Shown here: positions 42,844 to 51,142 of the stretch, in pieces
Layout of the letters: the number at the start of each line of letters is the position of its first letter
How positions within the stretch are numbered: the stretch's first letter is position 1
Source of the DNA: Ruminococcus sp. Phil11
GTDB lineage: Bacteria; Bacillota; Clostridia; Oscillospirales; Ruminococcaceae
Assembly (NCBI GenBank): GCA_001940925.1
Contig: MSGZ01000024.1
Location: 177,264 to 241,263, forward strand
Length of the DNA stretch: 64,000 bases
Reading direction: 5' to 3'
Program-made: the position numbers and the translations under genes
The notes under the pieces: generated by a model
Told to the model about the DNA's origin: nothing
The model's database searches: none
What the model saw: only the letters and a program-made list of their open reading frames with translations

Positions 42844-43824
42844 ATGAGTTCAAACGTCAGACCCGAAAGCATGGAGCGCATCACAACGGAGGCACTCGCA
42901 CAGGCATTTATCGACGAGCAGGTCAAAGAGCTGCGCGCGCAGATCGGCGATAAGAAGGTTCTGCTCGCACTCTCCGGCGGCGTGGACAGCTCCGTCGTCG
43001 CAGCTTTGCTGATCAAGGCCGTCGGGCAGCAGCTTGTCTGCGTGCATGTCAATCACGGCCTGCTGCGCAAGGGCGAGCCGGAACAGGTCATTGAGGTGTT
43101 CCGCAACCAGATGAACGCGAACCTTGTTTATGTAGACGCTGTTGACCGCTTCCTCGATAAGCTGGCAGGCGTTGCAGAGCCGGAGAAGAAGCGCAAGATT
43201 ATCGGCGCAGAGTTCATCCGCGTCTTTGAAGAAGAAGCACGCAAGCAGGACGGCATCGAGTTCCTCGCACAGGGCACGATCTATCCGGATATCCTCGAGA
43301 GCGACGGCGTCAAGGCGCATCACAATGTCGGCGGTCTGCCGGAGGACATGCAGTTTGAGCTGGTCGAGCCGGTCAAGCTCCTGTTCAAGGACGAAGTCCG
43401 CGTAGTCGGCAAGGCACTGGGTCTGCCGGATAATATGGTCTACCGTCAGCCGTTCCCGGGACCGGGTCTCGGCGTGCGCTGCCTCGGCGCGATCACCCGC
43501 GACCGCCTCGAAGCAGTACGCGAGAGCGACGCGATCCTGCGCGAGGAGTTTGAGAAGAACGGTCTTGCAGGCAAGGTCTGGCAGTATTTCACCGCTGTCC
43601 CGGATTTCAAGTCTGTCGGCGTCAAGGACGGCAAGCGCACCTTTGCGTATCCGGTCATCATCCGTGCGGTCAACACCAAGGACGCAATGACCGCGACCGT
43701 TGAGGATGTGCCGTTTGCACTGCTCCAGCATATCACCGCGCGCATCACCGCGGAGGTCGAGAACGTCAACCGCGTGCTCTATGACCTCACCCCGAAGCCC
43801 TGCGCGACGATTGAGTGGGAATAA
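42844..43824 (+). CDS. guaA: GMP synthetase, ATP-pyrophosphatase subunit (no amidotransferase domain)
   Basis: 326 residues. It adenylates XMP and accepts ammonia to form GMP. The PP-loop [16 protein letters not shown] is near the N-terminus and the C-terminal dimerisation domain is complete ([14 protein letters not shown], ending [11 protein letters not shown]). The usual bacterial enzyme is about 510 residues with an N-terminal glutamine amidotransferase; here that half is missing and the gene has its own promoter, ribosome site (AGGAGG) and terminator, so it is not a fragment. The partner, if any, must be elsewhere, as in the archaeal two-subunit form. Confidence 0.93.
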   Translation: MSSNVRPESMERITTEALAQAFIDEQVKELRAQIGDKKVLLALSGGVDSSVVAALLIKAVGQQLVCVHVNHGLLRKGEPEQVIEVFRNQMNANLVYVDAVDRFLDKLAGVAEPEKKRKIIGAEFIRVFEEEARKQDGIEFLAQGTIYPDILESDGVKAHHNVGGLPEDMQFELVEPVKLLFKDEVRVVGKALGLPDNMVYRQPFPGPGLGVRCLGAITRDRLEAVRESDAILREEFEKNGLAGKVWQYFTAVPDFKSVGVKDGKRTFAYPVIIRAVNTKDAMTATVEDVPFALLQHITARITAEVENVNRVLYDLTPKPCATIEWE

Positions 43825-43920
43825 TTAACGAATTCTGAAATTCAACGTATTTACGCTATTTTAGAATTTGAAATGCGCCAAATGGCAACATTTTGGCAAC
43901 AAAGGGTATTATTCAAGAAT

Positions 43921-43959
43921 AAGAGCGAACTGTTTTTTCAGCCGGTTCGCTCTTTCTTT
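43921..43959. terminator. Terminator after guaA
   Basis: AAGAGCGAAC (43921-43930) pairs with GTTCGCTCTT (43945-43954), then TCTTTATTG. It also faces the end of the pseudogene on the minus strand. Confidence 0.8.
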
Positions 43960-44435
43960 ATTGTTGTATTTCCAGAACCCATTTGTAGTCATCAGAAAGA
44001 TTTGGACGGCATTCATCTAATTTCGTCATGATAGGAAGTTCAGGATATACCTGAAAAGGAATGCCATGCTTATATAAATTTCTCCCTATTTTTATCATAT
44101 TGTGAAAATCAACTTTTTCACAGCATGATGTTTGTTGTTCAATTGCCTTGTATATTTGAAGAGGCGTTTTGTCTGTAAACGGTGCAATGCTCTTAATTTG
44201 ATCCGCTGATAACTTTAATGTTATTACGATATCATGCTCGTAAAAAAATTGGATAGTCGCAGTTTTTTCTGCCGCAGAAACTGATTCCTAAAGTCGTAAT
44301 ATGATGTAAGCCGGTAGAGCAATACAGTTCATGGGTGTGGCAATCTCCAATGACTCTGCCGATTTTGCATTCTGGACATAATCCTAAATCTTTATAGCGA
44401 TCACCGTATTCACAATGCTAACATAAATCAATCAT
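43958..44435 (-). pseudogene. Broken gene for a small Cys-rich (zinc-ribbon-like) protein
   Basis: On the minus strand an ATG at 44435, preceded by AAAGAGG, opens MIDLC, then a TAG, then in the same frame HCEYGDRYKDLGLCPECKIG...CGRKNCDYPI. At a run of seven T the frame shifts by one and continues FYEHDIVITLKLSADQIKSI... to DDYKWVLEIQQ and a TAA. Restoring TGG for TAG and removing one T gives one continuous protein of about 158 residues with a CxxC pair. It is much richer in A/T than its surroundings. Function unknown; remnant of transferred DNA is likely. A sequencing error could explain one lesion but hardly both. Confidence 0.7.
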
Positions 44436-44611
44436 GGCTATACCTCTTTTATTGTTCAGTAATCCTTTTCATTTCGCTTTCAAATCGTATACGCAAAGGC
44501 GAAGCAGTCGTTGCCGGTTGATAAAAATATTATACCAGAAATCGTGCAGGATTGCAAGGTGCAGAATGAATATTCTTCACTCTTCTGAACAGCTTTTTTC
44601 ACCGCGCTCCA

Positions 44612-44640
44612 TTGCTTTTTTTTTCATAATATGCTATAAT
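44612..44640 (+). promoter_or_regulatory. Promoter of nfnAB
   Basis: TTGCTT (44612-44617), 17 bases, TATAAT (44635-44640), 54 bases before the start. The stretch 44436-44611 shows no gene or repeat. Confidence 0.8.
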
Positions 44641-44694
44641 ATACGCAAACAAAAACGGCCAATACCCGTCAGTTTGAAAGACAGGAGAACCGCA

Positions 44695-45552
44695 ATGTAT
44701 CGAATAATCAACCGGAAAGAACTGAACCGCACGGTCACGATGCTCGAGATCGAAGCGCCGCTTGTCGCAAGAAAAGCCAAAGCGGGACAGTTTATCATTC
44801 TGCGCGTGGACGATGACGGCGAGCGCGTTCCGTTCACCATTTACAATGCCGACCCCGAACGCGGCACGGTGTCGGTCATTTTTCAGGTGCTCGGCGCAAC
44901 GACCAAAAAGCTCGATCAGAAGCGTCCCGGCGAGTATATCAGCGATTTTGCCGGACCGCTCGGCATCGCAACGAACACCGAGGGCAAGAAGCGCGTCTGC
45001 ATCATCGGCGGCGGCGTGGGCTGCGCGATCGCGCTGCCGATCGCCCGCGCATTCCGGAAAAACGGCGCGCATGTGACCAGTATCATCGGCTTCCGCAGCC
45101 GCGAGCTGATCATCCTCCGCAATGAGTTCAGAGCCTGCTCCGACGTATTCCGCATCATGACCGATGACGGTTCCTACGGCGAGCACGGCAATGTCTGTAT
45201 GCCGCTGGTCGAAATGCTCGGTGCCGGTGCGCAGTTCGATGAGATCATGACCGTCGGCCCGATGATGATGATGAAATTTGTGGTTGAGGCTGCGCGCCCG
45301 TATCGAACGCCGGTCACGGTCTCCATGAATCCGATCATGATCGACGGCACGGGCATGTGCGGCGGCTGCCGCGTGACGCTGCACAGAAACGGCGAGCGCA
45401 TCACGAAATTCGCCTGCGTGGACGGCCCCGATTTCAACGGCTATGAGATCGACTTTGACGAGGCGATCTCCCGCAACCGGATGTATGTTGATTTTGAACG
45501 CCGCGCCTATGAAAACACCTGTAATCTGCTGCGGAAACGGGAGGAACTGTAA
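44695..45552 (+). CDS. nfnA: NfnA: FAD/NAD(H) subunit of ferredoxin:NADP+ oxidoreductase
   Basis: 285 residues, ferredoxin-reductase-like. FAD-binding part with RVPFTIYNADPERGT, NAD-binding part with CIIGGGVGCAIALPIAR, and a C-terminal 2Fe-2S site in GMCGGCRVTL plus a later Cys (KFACVDGPDF). NfnAB couples NADH and reduced ferredoxin to NADPH formation by electron bifurcation in anaerobes. The related SudB/PyrK-like and glutamate synthase small partners are alternatives, but the immediate neighbour settles the NfnAB pairing. AGGAG ribosome site; the second gene starts one base after the stop. Confidence 0.85.
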   Translation: MYRIINRKELNRTVTMLEIEAPLVARKAKAGQFIILRVDDDGERVPFTIYNADPERGTVSVIFQVLGATTKKLDQKRPGEYISDFAGPLGIATNTEGKKRVCIIGGGVGCAIALPIARAFRKNGAHVTSIIGFRSRELIILRNEFRACSDVFRIMTDDGSYGEHGNVCMPLVEMLGAGAQFDEIMTVGPMMMMKFVVEAARPYRTPVTVSMNPIMIDGTGMCGGCRVTLHRNGERITKFACVDGPDFNGYEIDFDEAISRNRMYVDFERRAYENTCNLLRKREEL

Positions 45553-45553
45553 A

Positions 45554-46963
45554 ATGAGCATCATTCCGAAGAAGCATGAAATGCCGACGCAGTCTCCCGT
45601 TCTGCGCTCGCGGAACTTTGAGGAGGTCGCGCTCGGCTATGACGAGGAGACAGCCGTTTCCGAGGCGGAACGCTGCCTGAACTGCAAAAATCAGCCCTGT
45701 GTGACCGGATGTCCCGTGCATATCAGCATCCCGGATTTCATCGCGCAGATCAAGACACGCAATTTTGAGGGTGCCTATCAGACAATCACGAGATCGTCCT
45801 CGCTGCCGGCGGTCTGCGGCAGAGTATGTCCGCAGGAGAGCCAGTGCGAGAGCAAATGCACGCTCGGCATCAAATTCGAGCCGGTCGCGATCGGGCGGCT
45901 GGAACGCTATGCTGCCGACCGGCACAACAATGCGCTGCAGAGCGAAATACAGAAGCCGGAGCCGAACGGCCACAAGGTCGCGGTCATCGGCTCGGGGCCT
46001 TCCGGACTGACCTGCGCGGGCGATCTGGCGAAAAAGGGCTTTGCGGTCACGGTGTACGAGGCACTGCATACAGCAGGCGGCGTGCTGGTATACGGCATTC
46101 CGGAATTTCGCCTGCCGAAGAAGATCGTCGCAAAGGAGATCGAATCGCTGAAGGCACTCGGCGTCAGCATTGAGACGAATATCATCATCGGCCGCACGCT
46201 GACGGTCGATGAGCTGTTTGATATGGGCTTTGAGGCTGTGTTTATCGGCTCCGGCGCAGGACTGCCGAATTTCATGGGCATTCCCGGCGAGAGCTATAAG
46301 GGCGTGTATTCCGCAAACGAATATCTGACGCGCAGCAATCTGATGAAGGCGTATCTGGACGATCCCGTCACGCCGATCATGAAGCACGGCAAGGTCGCGG
46401 TCGTCGGCGGCGGAAACGTGGCCATGGACGCCGCAAGAACCGCCCTGCGTCTCGGCGCGGAAAAGGTGTATATCGTCTACCGCCGTTCGATGGAGGAGCT
46501 GCCCGCCCGGAAGGAGGAGGTCGAGCACGCAATGGAGGAGGGCGTGGAGTTCCGCCTGCTGACGAATCCCGTGGAGATCCTCGGCTTCCATAACCCGGAT
46601 GTTCCGCGTGATGAGCGCAACGGCTTTGTGACGTCGATGCGCTGCATCAGAATGGAGCTCGGCGAGCCGGACGAAAAGGGACGCCGCAGACCGGTCCCGG
46701 TCGAGGGCTCCGAATTTGAGGTGGATGTGGATACCGTCATCATTGCGATCGGCACCTCGCCGAATCCGCTGATCAAATCAACGACTGACGGGCTGGAGGT
46801 CAACCGGCGCGGCGGCATCATCGTCACGGAGGAAGGACTGACCTCGCGTGCGCATGTCTATGCAGGCGGCGATGCGGTCACGGGGGCGGCGACCGTCATT
46901 TCCGCAATGGGCGCGGGAAAAACTGCGGCGAAAGCGATCATGAAGCAGTTTGGGATCGAATAA
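45554..46963 (+). CDS. nfnB: NfnB: flavin/iron-sulfur subunit of ferredoxin:NADP+ oxidoreductase (GltD-like)
   Basis: 469 residues. The N-terminal iron-sulfur domain has CLNCKNQPCVTGCPVHI and CGRVCPQESQCESKC; the FAD site is VAVIGSGPSGLTCAGDLAK, the NADP site KVAVVGGGNVAMDAARTA, and the C-terminal FAD contact YAGGDAVTGAATV. It pairs with NfnA. GltD-type glutamate synthase small subunit shares this fold, but no large GltB subunit is nearby. The ATG at 45554 (MSIIPKKHEMPTQ) is the natural start; the longer open frame lies inside nfnA. Confidence 0.87.
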   Translation: MSIIPKKHEMPTQSPVLRSRNFEEVALGYDEETAVSEAERCLNCKNQPCVTGCPVHISIPDFIAQIKTRNFEGAYQTITRSSSLPAVCGRVCPQESQCESKCTLGIKFEPVAIGRLERYAADRHNNALQSEIQKPEPNGHKVAVIGSGPSGLTCAGDLAKKGFAVTVYEALHTAGGVLVYGIPEFRLPKKIVAKEIESLKALGVSIETNIIIGRTLTVDELFDMGFEAVFIGSGAGLPNFMGIPGESYKGVYSANEYLTRSNLMKAYLDDPVTPIMKHGKVAVVGGGNVAMDAARTALRLGAEKVYIVYRRSMEELPARKEEVEHAMEEGVEFRLLTNPVEILGFHNPDVPRDERNGFVTSMRCIRMELGEPDEKGRRRPVPVEGSEFEVDVDTVIIAIGTSPNPLIKSTTDGLEVNRRGGIIVTEEGLTSRAHVYAGGDAVTGAATVISAMGAGKTAAKAIMKQFGIE

Positions 46964-46971
46964 ACGCAAAA

Positions 46972-47001
46972 CAGCACCCTCCGGTTCTCCGGAGGGTGCT
47001 G
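46972..47001. terminator. Bidirectional terminator-like hairpin between convergent genes
   Basis: CAGCACCCTCCGG, a TTCT loop and CCGGAGGGTGCTG: a perfect 13-base stem. On the minus strand it is followed by TTTTG, so it suits the CotH copy 2 transcript better. Confidence 0.8.
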
Positions 47002-47041
47002 CTGTTATCTGTCGGGGTATTCCCGCGTCAGAGCCGCTTGA

Positions 47042-49666
47042 TCAGCCGCCGATCGCGGCGCGGATGACCGAGTTGCGCTCGATCAGGAAGTCAACAACGG
47101 AAACGTCACCGCCGCCGAACATTCCTCCTCCGCCGCCGAAGCCGCCGAAGCCGCCGCCCCAGCCGCCGCCGCCCCAGCCGCCTTGCTGGCCGCCCTGCTG
47201 CTGGCCGCCGTTCAGACCGCCTGCGGACTTGGTGGTGTTGGTCTGGAAGGACTGGTAAGTGCTTGCATTGCGCGGATCAGCCTGCACATGGCTGCCGATC
47301 AGGTTGACGTAGTTCTTCACATACGATTCCGGATCTCTGAACAGATTGGTGATCTGTTTGACATAGCCGATATACTCGGTGTGGTATTCCGGAACCTGCA
47401 CGAGCTTTGCAAGCGGACGGTCTTTCAGTTCCACCTGGTAAAGGCTCGTGGTAACATCGGAGTTGACGGAATCCTTGCCGCCCATGAAAACGCCGAGCGA
47501 GAGGTTGTAGTCCCAGCCGACAAAGTAGAACTTGCCGCCGCTGTACATCAGATAGTAGTTATGTGCAAGCGAGCCGTTATAGCTGTCGTAGTTGCACATG
47601 ACGGAGTTGACCGCGAAGCCCTTGAGGAAGCTCGGAACATCGACAAGATCCTCGATGAACTTGTAGTTGTTGTCGGAGAGCTTGTTGATCGCCTGCTTGA
47701 GGTCCTCAATATGCTGGTAGCCGTCGTCCACACCGAATTTGACGTCAAAGTTGCTGTTGTTCATGTTCTGGGTGAACGAGCAATAGGAGTCGCCGCCGAA
47801 GCCGAAGCCTCCGCCGAAGCCGCCGCCTCCTCCTCCGCCGTTGTTGTTGCGCTCTGTTGCCTTATAGAGCGCAGAATCGTCATCGTATGCAAGGCGCTCT
47901 GCGAGGGTCTTGCCCGGCTGTTCGATCAGGATATAGAAGCTGAACAGCTTGCCGTTCAGATACACATCGGTATACGAACACTCCGGTCCGACGCCGTTGA
48001 TCTCATGCAGCGCATCGTAGCAGAGCATATCGCGCATACAGGACGGATCGGAATAGAAATTGTTGATGCAGAATTCGGTCAGACCGTGATAGTTCACATA
48101 CTCATCGTACTCATCGAGCTTGAAGCGGAAGCTGTACTTTTCGTTGCTGACGGACATACGGGAGCTGTTGCCCTTGGAACGGATCGCAACATTCTTCAGT
48201 TCTTCGCCGTCAATGATGAGATCGCACGGATAGAAGACCTCGGAGCTCTTCTGGGCGTTGATAAACTCATTCCAGTTGTTCATTTTGATCTCGATCTTGT
48301 GAACCTTCGTCTTGTCAAAGACGCCGTTGTAGAGCAGATCCGGATTCGCAGCGTTGTTGACGTTCGTGTATTCCGCGTTGCCGGAGAAGGTATCCTTGCC
48401 GCCGGAAACGACTTCGATGCCGCCTGCATAGACCTTGCAGGCGCCGGAAGCGAGTGCCGGATCGGAGATAACCGCATAGCGGTATTTCTTGAGCGTATTC
48501 TGATCGAACACTGTTCTGCCGCCGGAAGTCAGCGCGATCGGATTATTTTTCTTCCATTCCTTGGTGAAGCTGAGCTGCATGGTGCCTGCGGACTTGCTCA
48601 GCGTTTCGCACGGATTGTCCGAAGCAGTCGCGAGCAGCGAGCAGCCGTCAGCAGCGACCACGCCGCCTGCCGTAAGGCCGCGGTCACCGCATGCACGGAT
48701 CGTGCCGCCTGTGAGATCCATATTGGTCTCGGACTGGATCGCGTCCTTGGAGGACTTGATATCGACCGTGCCGCCGGAGATTTCCATGCTGCCCTTTGTG
48801 GACTTCAGGCCGTCGCCCTGCGTTTCAATCGTGAGGCTGCCGTCCTTGACAGTGACGGAGGTCTTGCCTCTGACGGCGTCTGCACCGCCGGCTGTGACCT
48901 TGACGGTACCGCCGTTGAACTTGAGATCATTGTTGCAGTGAATGCCGTACTGCATTCCTGCGGTAATTTCCAGAGAGCCTTCACCCTTGACCGTCAGGTC
49001 GTCCTTTGCATGAAGAACTGCAAATTCCGGCTCAGTCTCAGATGCGCCGTTCGCGGGTGCCTCTTTGCCGTCGGACAGCGTATTTTCCTTGTTTGCCACG
49101 AGATTGACGGAGGTGTTCTCCGCATTCTCAACCATGATGCACGGCGCACTGCCGTTTGTGATCTTTACGCCGTCGAGGAACAGCTTGACTGTATTGGCAT
49201 CGGCGGTTTCATCCGCCACATTGACAAGGATCTGACCGTTGTTCAGTGTACCGTCGATATAATAGGTACCGGACGCGGAGATCGTTGCCGTCGTGCCGGA
49301 AACGCTGATATTGTCACCCTCAAAGGAGATGCTGCTGCCCTTCAGGTGAATGTATTTCGGAACGGTATCTTCCTCCCGCTGCACCGGTGCGGCAGCTGCC
49401 GCGCGCTTCATTCTGGAAAGATCCACGGAATCGAGCATACGGTTGCCGTCGTAATCGGCATTGTTCCAGTTTTCCAGCGAGGTGGTCTTGCCGACAAGGA
49501 AGTCGGCGAGCATTCTGACATCCGATACGTTCAGCTTGCCGTCGCCGTTCAGATCGCCGGAGGGTGCCGCACTTGCGTGGAGCATCGCTGCCGGGAACGA
49601 GCCGGTGACCGTTGTGAGCAGAACCGCAGCGGAGACGCCGCATCGCGTCAGGAAACGAGATTTCAT
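47042..49666 (-). CDS. Dockerin protein with carbohydrate-binding-like and CotH kinase domains, copy 2
   Basis: 874 residues from ATG 49666 (CAGGAGGAAATACCA upstream; a longer frame to 49705 has no signal peptide). Same order as copy 1: signal peptide, dockerin (DLNGDGKLNVSD and DYDGNRMLDSVD), DUF4353-like domain, CotH domain (NVAIRSKGNSS, YSDPSCMRDMLC, FYFVGWDYNLSLGV), Gly/Gln-rich end and VSVVDFLIERNSVI. The Gly-rich inserts differ in place and length: copy 2 has an extra one (GGGGGGFGGGFGFGG) inside the CotH domain. It lies opposite to copy 1, with a 434-base leader of its own. Confidence 0.85.
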   Translation of the reverse strand: MKSRFLTRCGVSAAVLLTTVTGSFPAAMLHASAAPSGDLNGDGKLNVSDVRMLADFLVGKTTSLENWNNADYDGNRMLDSVDLSRMKRAAAAAPVQREEDTVPKYIHLKGSSISFEGDNISVSGTTATISASGTYYIDGTLNNGQILVNVADETADANTVKLFLDGVKITNGSAPCIMVENAENTSVNLVANKENTLSDGKEAPANGASETEPEFAVLHAKDDLTVKGEGSLEITAGMQYGIHCNNDLKFNGGTVKVTAGGADAVRGKTSVTVKDGSLTIETQGDGLKSTKGSMEISGGTVDIKSSKDAIQSETNMDLTGGTIRACGDRGLTAGGVVAADGCSLLATASDNPCETLSKSAGTMQLSFTKEWKKNNPIALTSGGRTVFDQNTLKKYRYAVISDPALASGACKVYAGGIEVVSGGKDTFSGNAEYTNVNNAANPDLLYNGVFDKTKVHKIEIKMNNWNEFINAQKSSEVFYPCDLIIDGEELKNVAIRSKGNSSRMSVSNEKYSFRFKLDEYDEYVNYHGLTEFCINNFYSDPSCMRDMLCYDALHEINGVGPECSYTDVYLNGKLFSFYILIEQPGKTLAERLAYDDDSALYKATERNNNGGGGGGGFGGGFGFGGDSYCSFTQNMNNSNFDVKFGVDDGYQHIEDLKQAINKLSDNNYKFIEDLVDVPSFLKGFAVNSVMCNYDSYNGSLAHNYYLMYSGGKFYFVGWDYNLSLGVFMGGKDSVNSDVTTSLYQVELKDRPLAKLVQVPEYHTEYIGYVKQITNLFRDPESYVKNYVNLIGSHVQADPRNASTYQSFQTNTTKSAGGLNGGQQQGGQQGGWGGGGWGGGFGGFGGGGGMFGGGDVSVVDFLIERNSVIRAAIGG

Positions 49667-49892
49667 TGGTATTTCCTCCTGTTCAATTTTTCCGGTTTGA
49701 ACCAAAGGGATCTGATTCCGGTCAGCCTGCTTCGGCTGCCGAGGGTCAAGATCAACACCCGTTATTTTCCCGAAATTCTATTTTTTCTTTTCCCCAAACA
49801 AAGCATTCTGAGATCATTCTGCGTGTTGTGTATTCCAGCCGGATTCCTCCTTTCCGGTAAGCACGTTTGCACCGGCGCAGGATAGCCGGTAC

Positions 49893-49932
49893 ACGAAAAA
49901 CAAAGCCGCTCCCTTGAAAACGGAACGGCTTT
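49893..49932 (-). terminator. Attenuator-like hairpin in the CotH copy 2 leader
   Basis: On the minus strand AAAGCCG (49932-49926) pairs with CGGCTTT (49908-49902), followed by GTTTTTCG. It lies about 170 bases after the promoter start point and 230 bases before the gene; a second hairpin (ACCGGC/GCCGGT) follows at 49870-49890. Readthrough control is inferred. The rest of 49667-50100 shows no further recognisable element. Confidence 0.55.
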
Positions 49933-50106
49933 TTCTGCGGTCATTGCGGGAAACTGCCTGATTGCAGCGCGCAGAAAAGACACCGTTTTCGTATTTTTCC
50001 AACGGTTCAACATCCATTTTCGCCCTAATCAAACAGAACAGTATAGTCCCTGATAAGAGATGTATCTCTTTCTCTGCTGTTGCCCGAACAGTACACTCTT
50101 GTATTA

Positions 50107-50135
50107 AGCATAGCACAAATCCCGAAAAAAGTCAA
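50107..50135 (-). promoter_or_regulatory. Promoter of CotH copy 2
   Basis: Minus strand TTGACT (50135-50130), 17 bases, TATGCT (50112-50107). The next start codon is over 430 bases away. Confidence 0.75.
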
Positions 50136-50223
50136 GAGGTATTCCAAACATTTGTGAATATTTCAGGAAATAGACGCTTATGCAGCAATTCTGTACGAAT
50201 TTTATCTCATTTTTCGGCGATTT

Positions 50224-50256
50224 TGAAACAAAACGCCCCGGAAAACCGGAGCGTTT
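50224..50256 (-). terminator. Terminator of tRNA-Leu (UAG)
   Basis: Minus strand CGCTCCGG, TTTT loop, CCGGGGCG, then TTTTGTTT, five bases beyond the tRNA. Confidence 0.88.
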
Positions 50257-50260
50257 CTGA

Positions 50261-50342
50261 TGCGAGTAACAGGAATCGAACCTGCACGGATCTCTCCGCC
50301 AGAACCTAAATCTGGTGCGTCTGCCAGTTCCGCCATACTCGC
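50261..50342 (-). tRNA. tRNA-Leu (anticodon UAG)
   Basis: 82 bases on the minus strand. Acceptor GCGAGTA with TACTCGC; anticodon stem CCAGA/TCTGG around TTTAGGT, giving TAG; a long variable arm (GGCGGAGAGATCC region), as expected for leucine; T-arm CAGGTTCGATTCCTG; discriminator A. No encoded CCA. Confidence 0.95.
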
Positions 50343-50384
50343 ATATCGCCGGAGCAGCGGAAAAGCGCGGCTCCGGCCTGTACC

Positions 50385-50413
50385 ATTATAACAAGTTTCC
50401 GCCGGTTTGTCAA
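50385..50413 (-). promoter_or_regulatory. Promoter of tRNA-Leu (UAG)
   Basis: Minus strand TTGACA (50413-50408), 17 bases, TATAAT (50390-50385): full consensus, right after the rnhA stop. Confidence 0.9.
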
Positions 50414-50416
50414 GAT

Positions 50417-50887
50417 TCACGCAAACTTCATGCGCTCCGCCACAGCGAGCCGGTCGCAGCGTTCGTTCTCCGGATGCCCGGCGTGCCCCTTGACCCATAC
50501 GATCGTGACCTTATGCTTTTTCAGCAGGGGGAGCAGCTGTTCCCAGAGATCGACGTTCAGTGCGGGCTTTTTGTCCGCCTTGACCCATCCCTTTTTCTGC
50601 CACGCATAGACCCAGCCCTTCGTGATGCTGTCCGCGACATAGCGGCTGTCGGTCGTCAGCGTGACGGCGCACGGCATGATGAGCGCGTTCAGCCCCGCGA
50701 TCACGCCGGTCAGCTCCATGCGGTTGTTCGTGGTGTGCGCCTCACCGCCGGAGAGCTCCTTTTCGTGCAGCTTTCCCTGCGGATCGGTGAACTGGAGGAT
50801 CGTTCCCCAGCCGCCCGGCCCCGGATTGCCGCTGCACGCGCCGTCCGAAAAGATCTTTACCTGCGGGAGCCCGTTTTCAATGACCAT
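50417..50887 (-). CDS. rnhA: Ribonuclease HI
   Basis: 156 residues, the E. coli-like length. It cuts RNA in RNA-DNA hybrids. The catalytic residues can be followed: [13 protein letters not shown] (Asp), [10 protein letters not shown] (Glu), TTDSRYV (Asp), and the histidine loop [14 protein letters not shown] with the last Asp. The start at 50887 ([13 protein letters not shown]) is preceded by AAAGGCAGG-like sequence; the open frame runs on to 51007 but without family similarity. Confidence 0.96.
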   Translation of the reverse strand: MVIENGLPQVKIFSDGACSGNPGPGGWGTILQFTDPQGKLHEKELSGGEAHTTNNRMELTGVIAGLNALIMPCAVTLTTDSRYVADSITKGWVYAWQKKGWVKADKKPALNVDLWEQLLPLLKKHKVTIVWVKGHAGHPENERCDRLAVAERMKFA

Positions 50888-51025
50888 TCTGATGATGCCT
50901 GCCTTTCCCTTTTTCTGTGCATATTCCTTATTATCCCCGATTTTGACGGAAATTGCAAGAGAAAACTGTAGATTTGTGGAAAATGCCAAAAATATACAGA
51001 CCCGCAAAAATATTATGAAAAAGAC

Positions 51026-51054
51026 TGGATTTTTCCGGCAGGTTGTGTTATAAT
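51026..51054 (+). promoter_or_regulatory. Probable promoter of ppdK
   Basis: TATAAT (51049-51054) is clear; the -35 at 17 bases (TGGATT, 51026-51031) is poor. Confidence 0.5.
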
Positions 51055-51142
51055 GGTACTATCTCCGGCTGGACGGGCGGACTGCGCCCGCAGACTGCTT
51101 CCGAATTGGTCAGCCGGTATACAAAGAATGGAGGTTTTTCCA

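Noticed and set aside
45554-46963. Glutamate synthase small subunit (gltD)
   Set aside because: The fold is the same, but the adjacent gene is NfnA-like and no large subunit is present, so NfnB is preferred.
47183-49885. 900-residue open frame on the plus strand
   Set aside because: It is the antisense shadow of the CotH copy 2 gene; it has no domain, signal peptide or ribosome site, and arises from GC-biased codon use.
49814-50116. 100-residue minus-strand frame in the CotH copy 2 leader
   Set aside because: It begins inside the promoter and has no clear ribosome site; a leader with hairpins explains the stretch better, though a small internal gene cannot be fully excluded.
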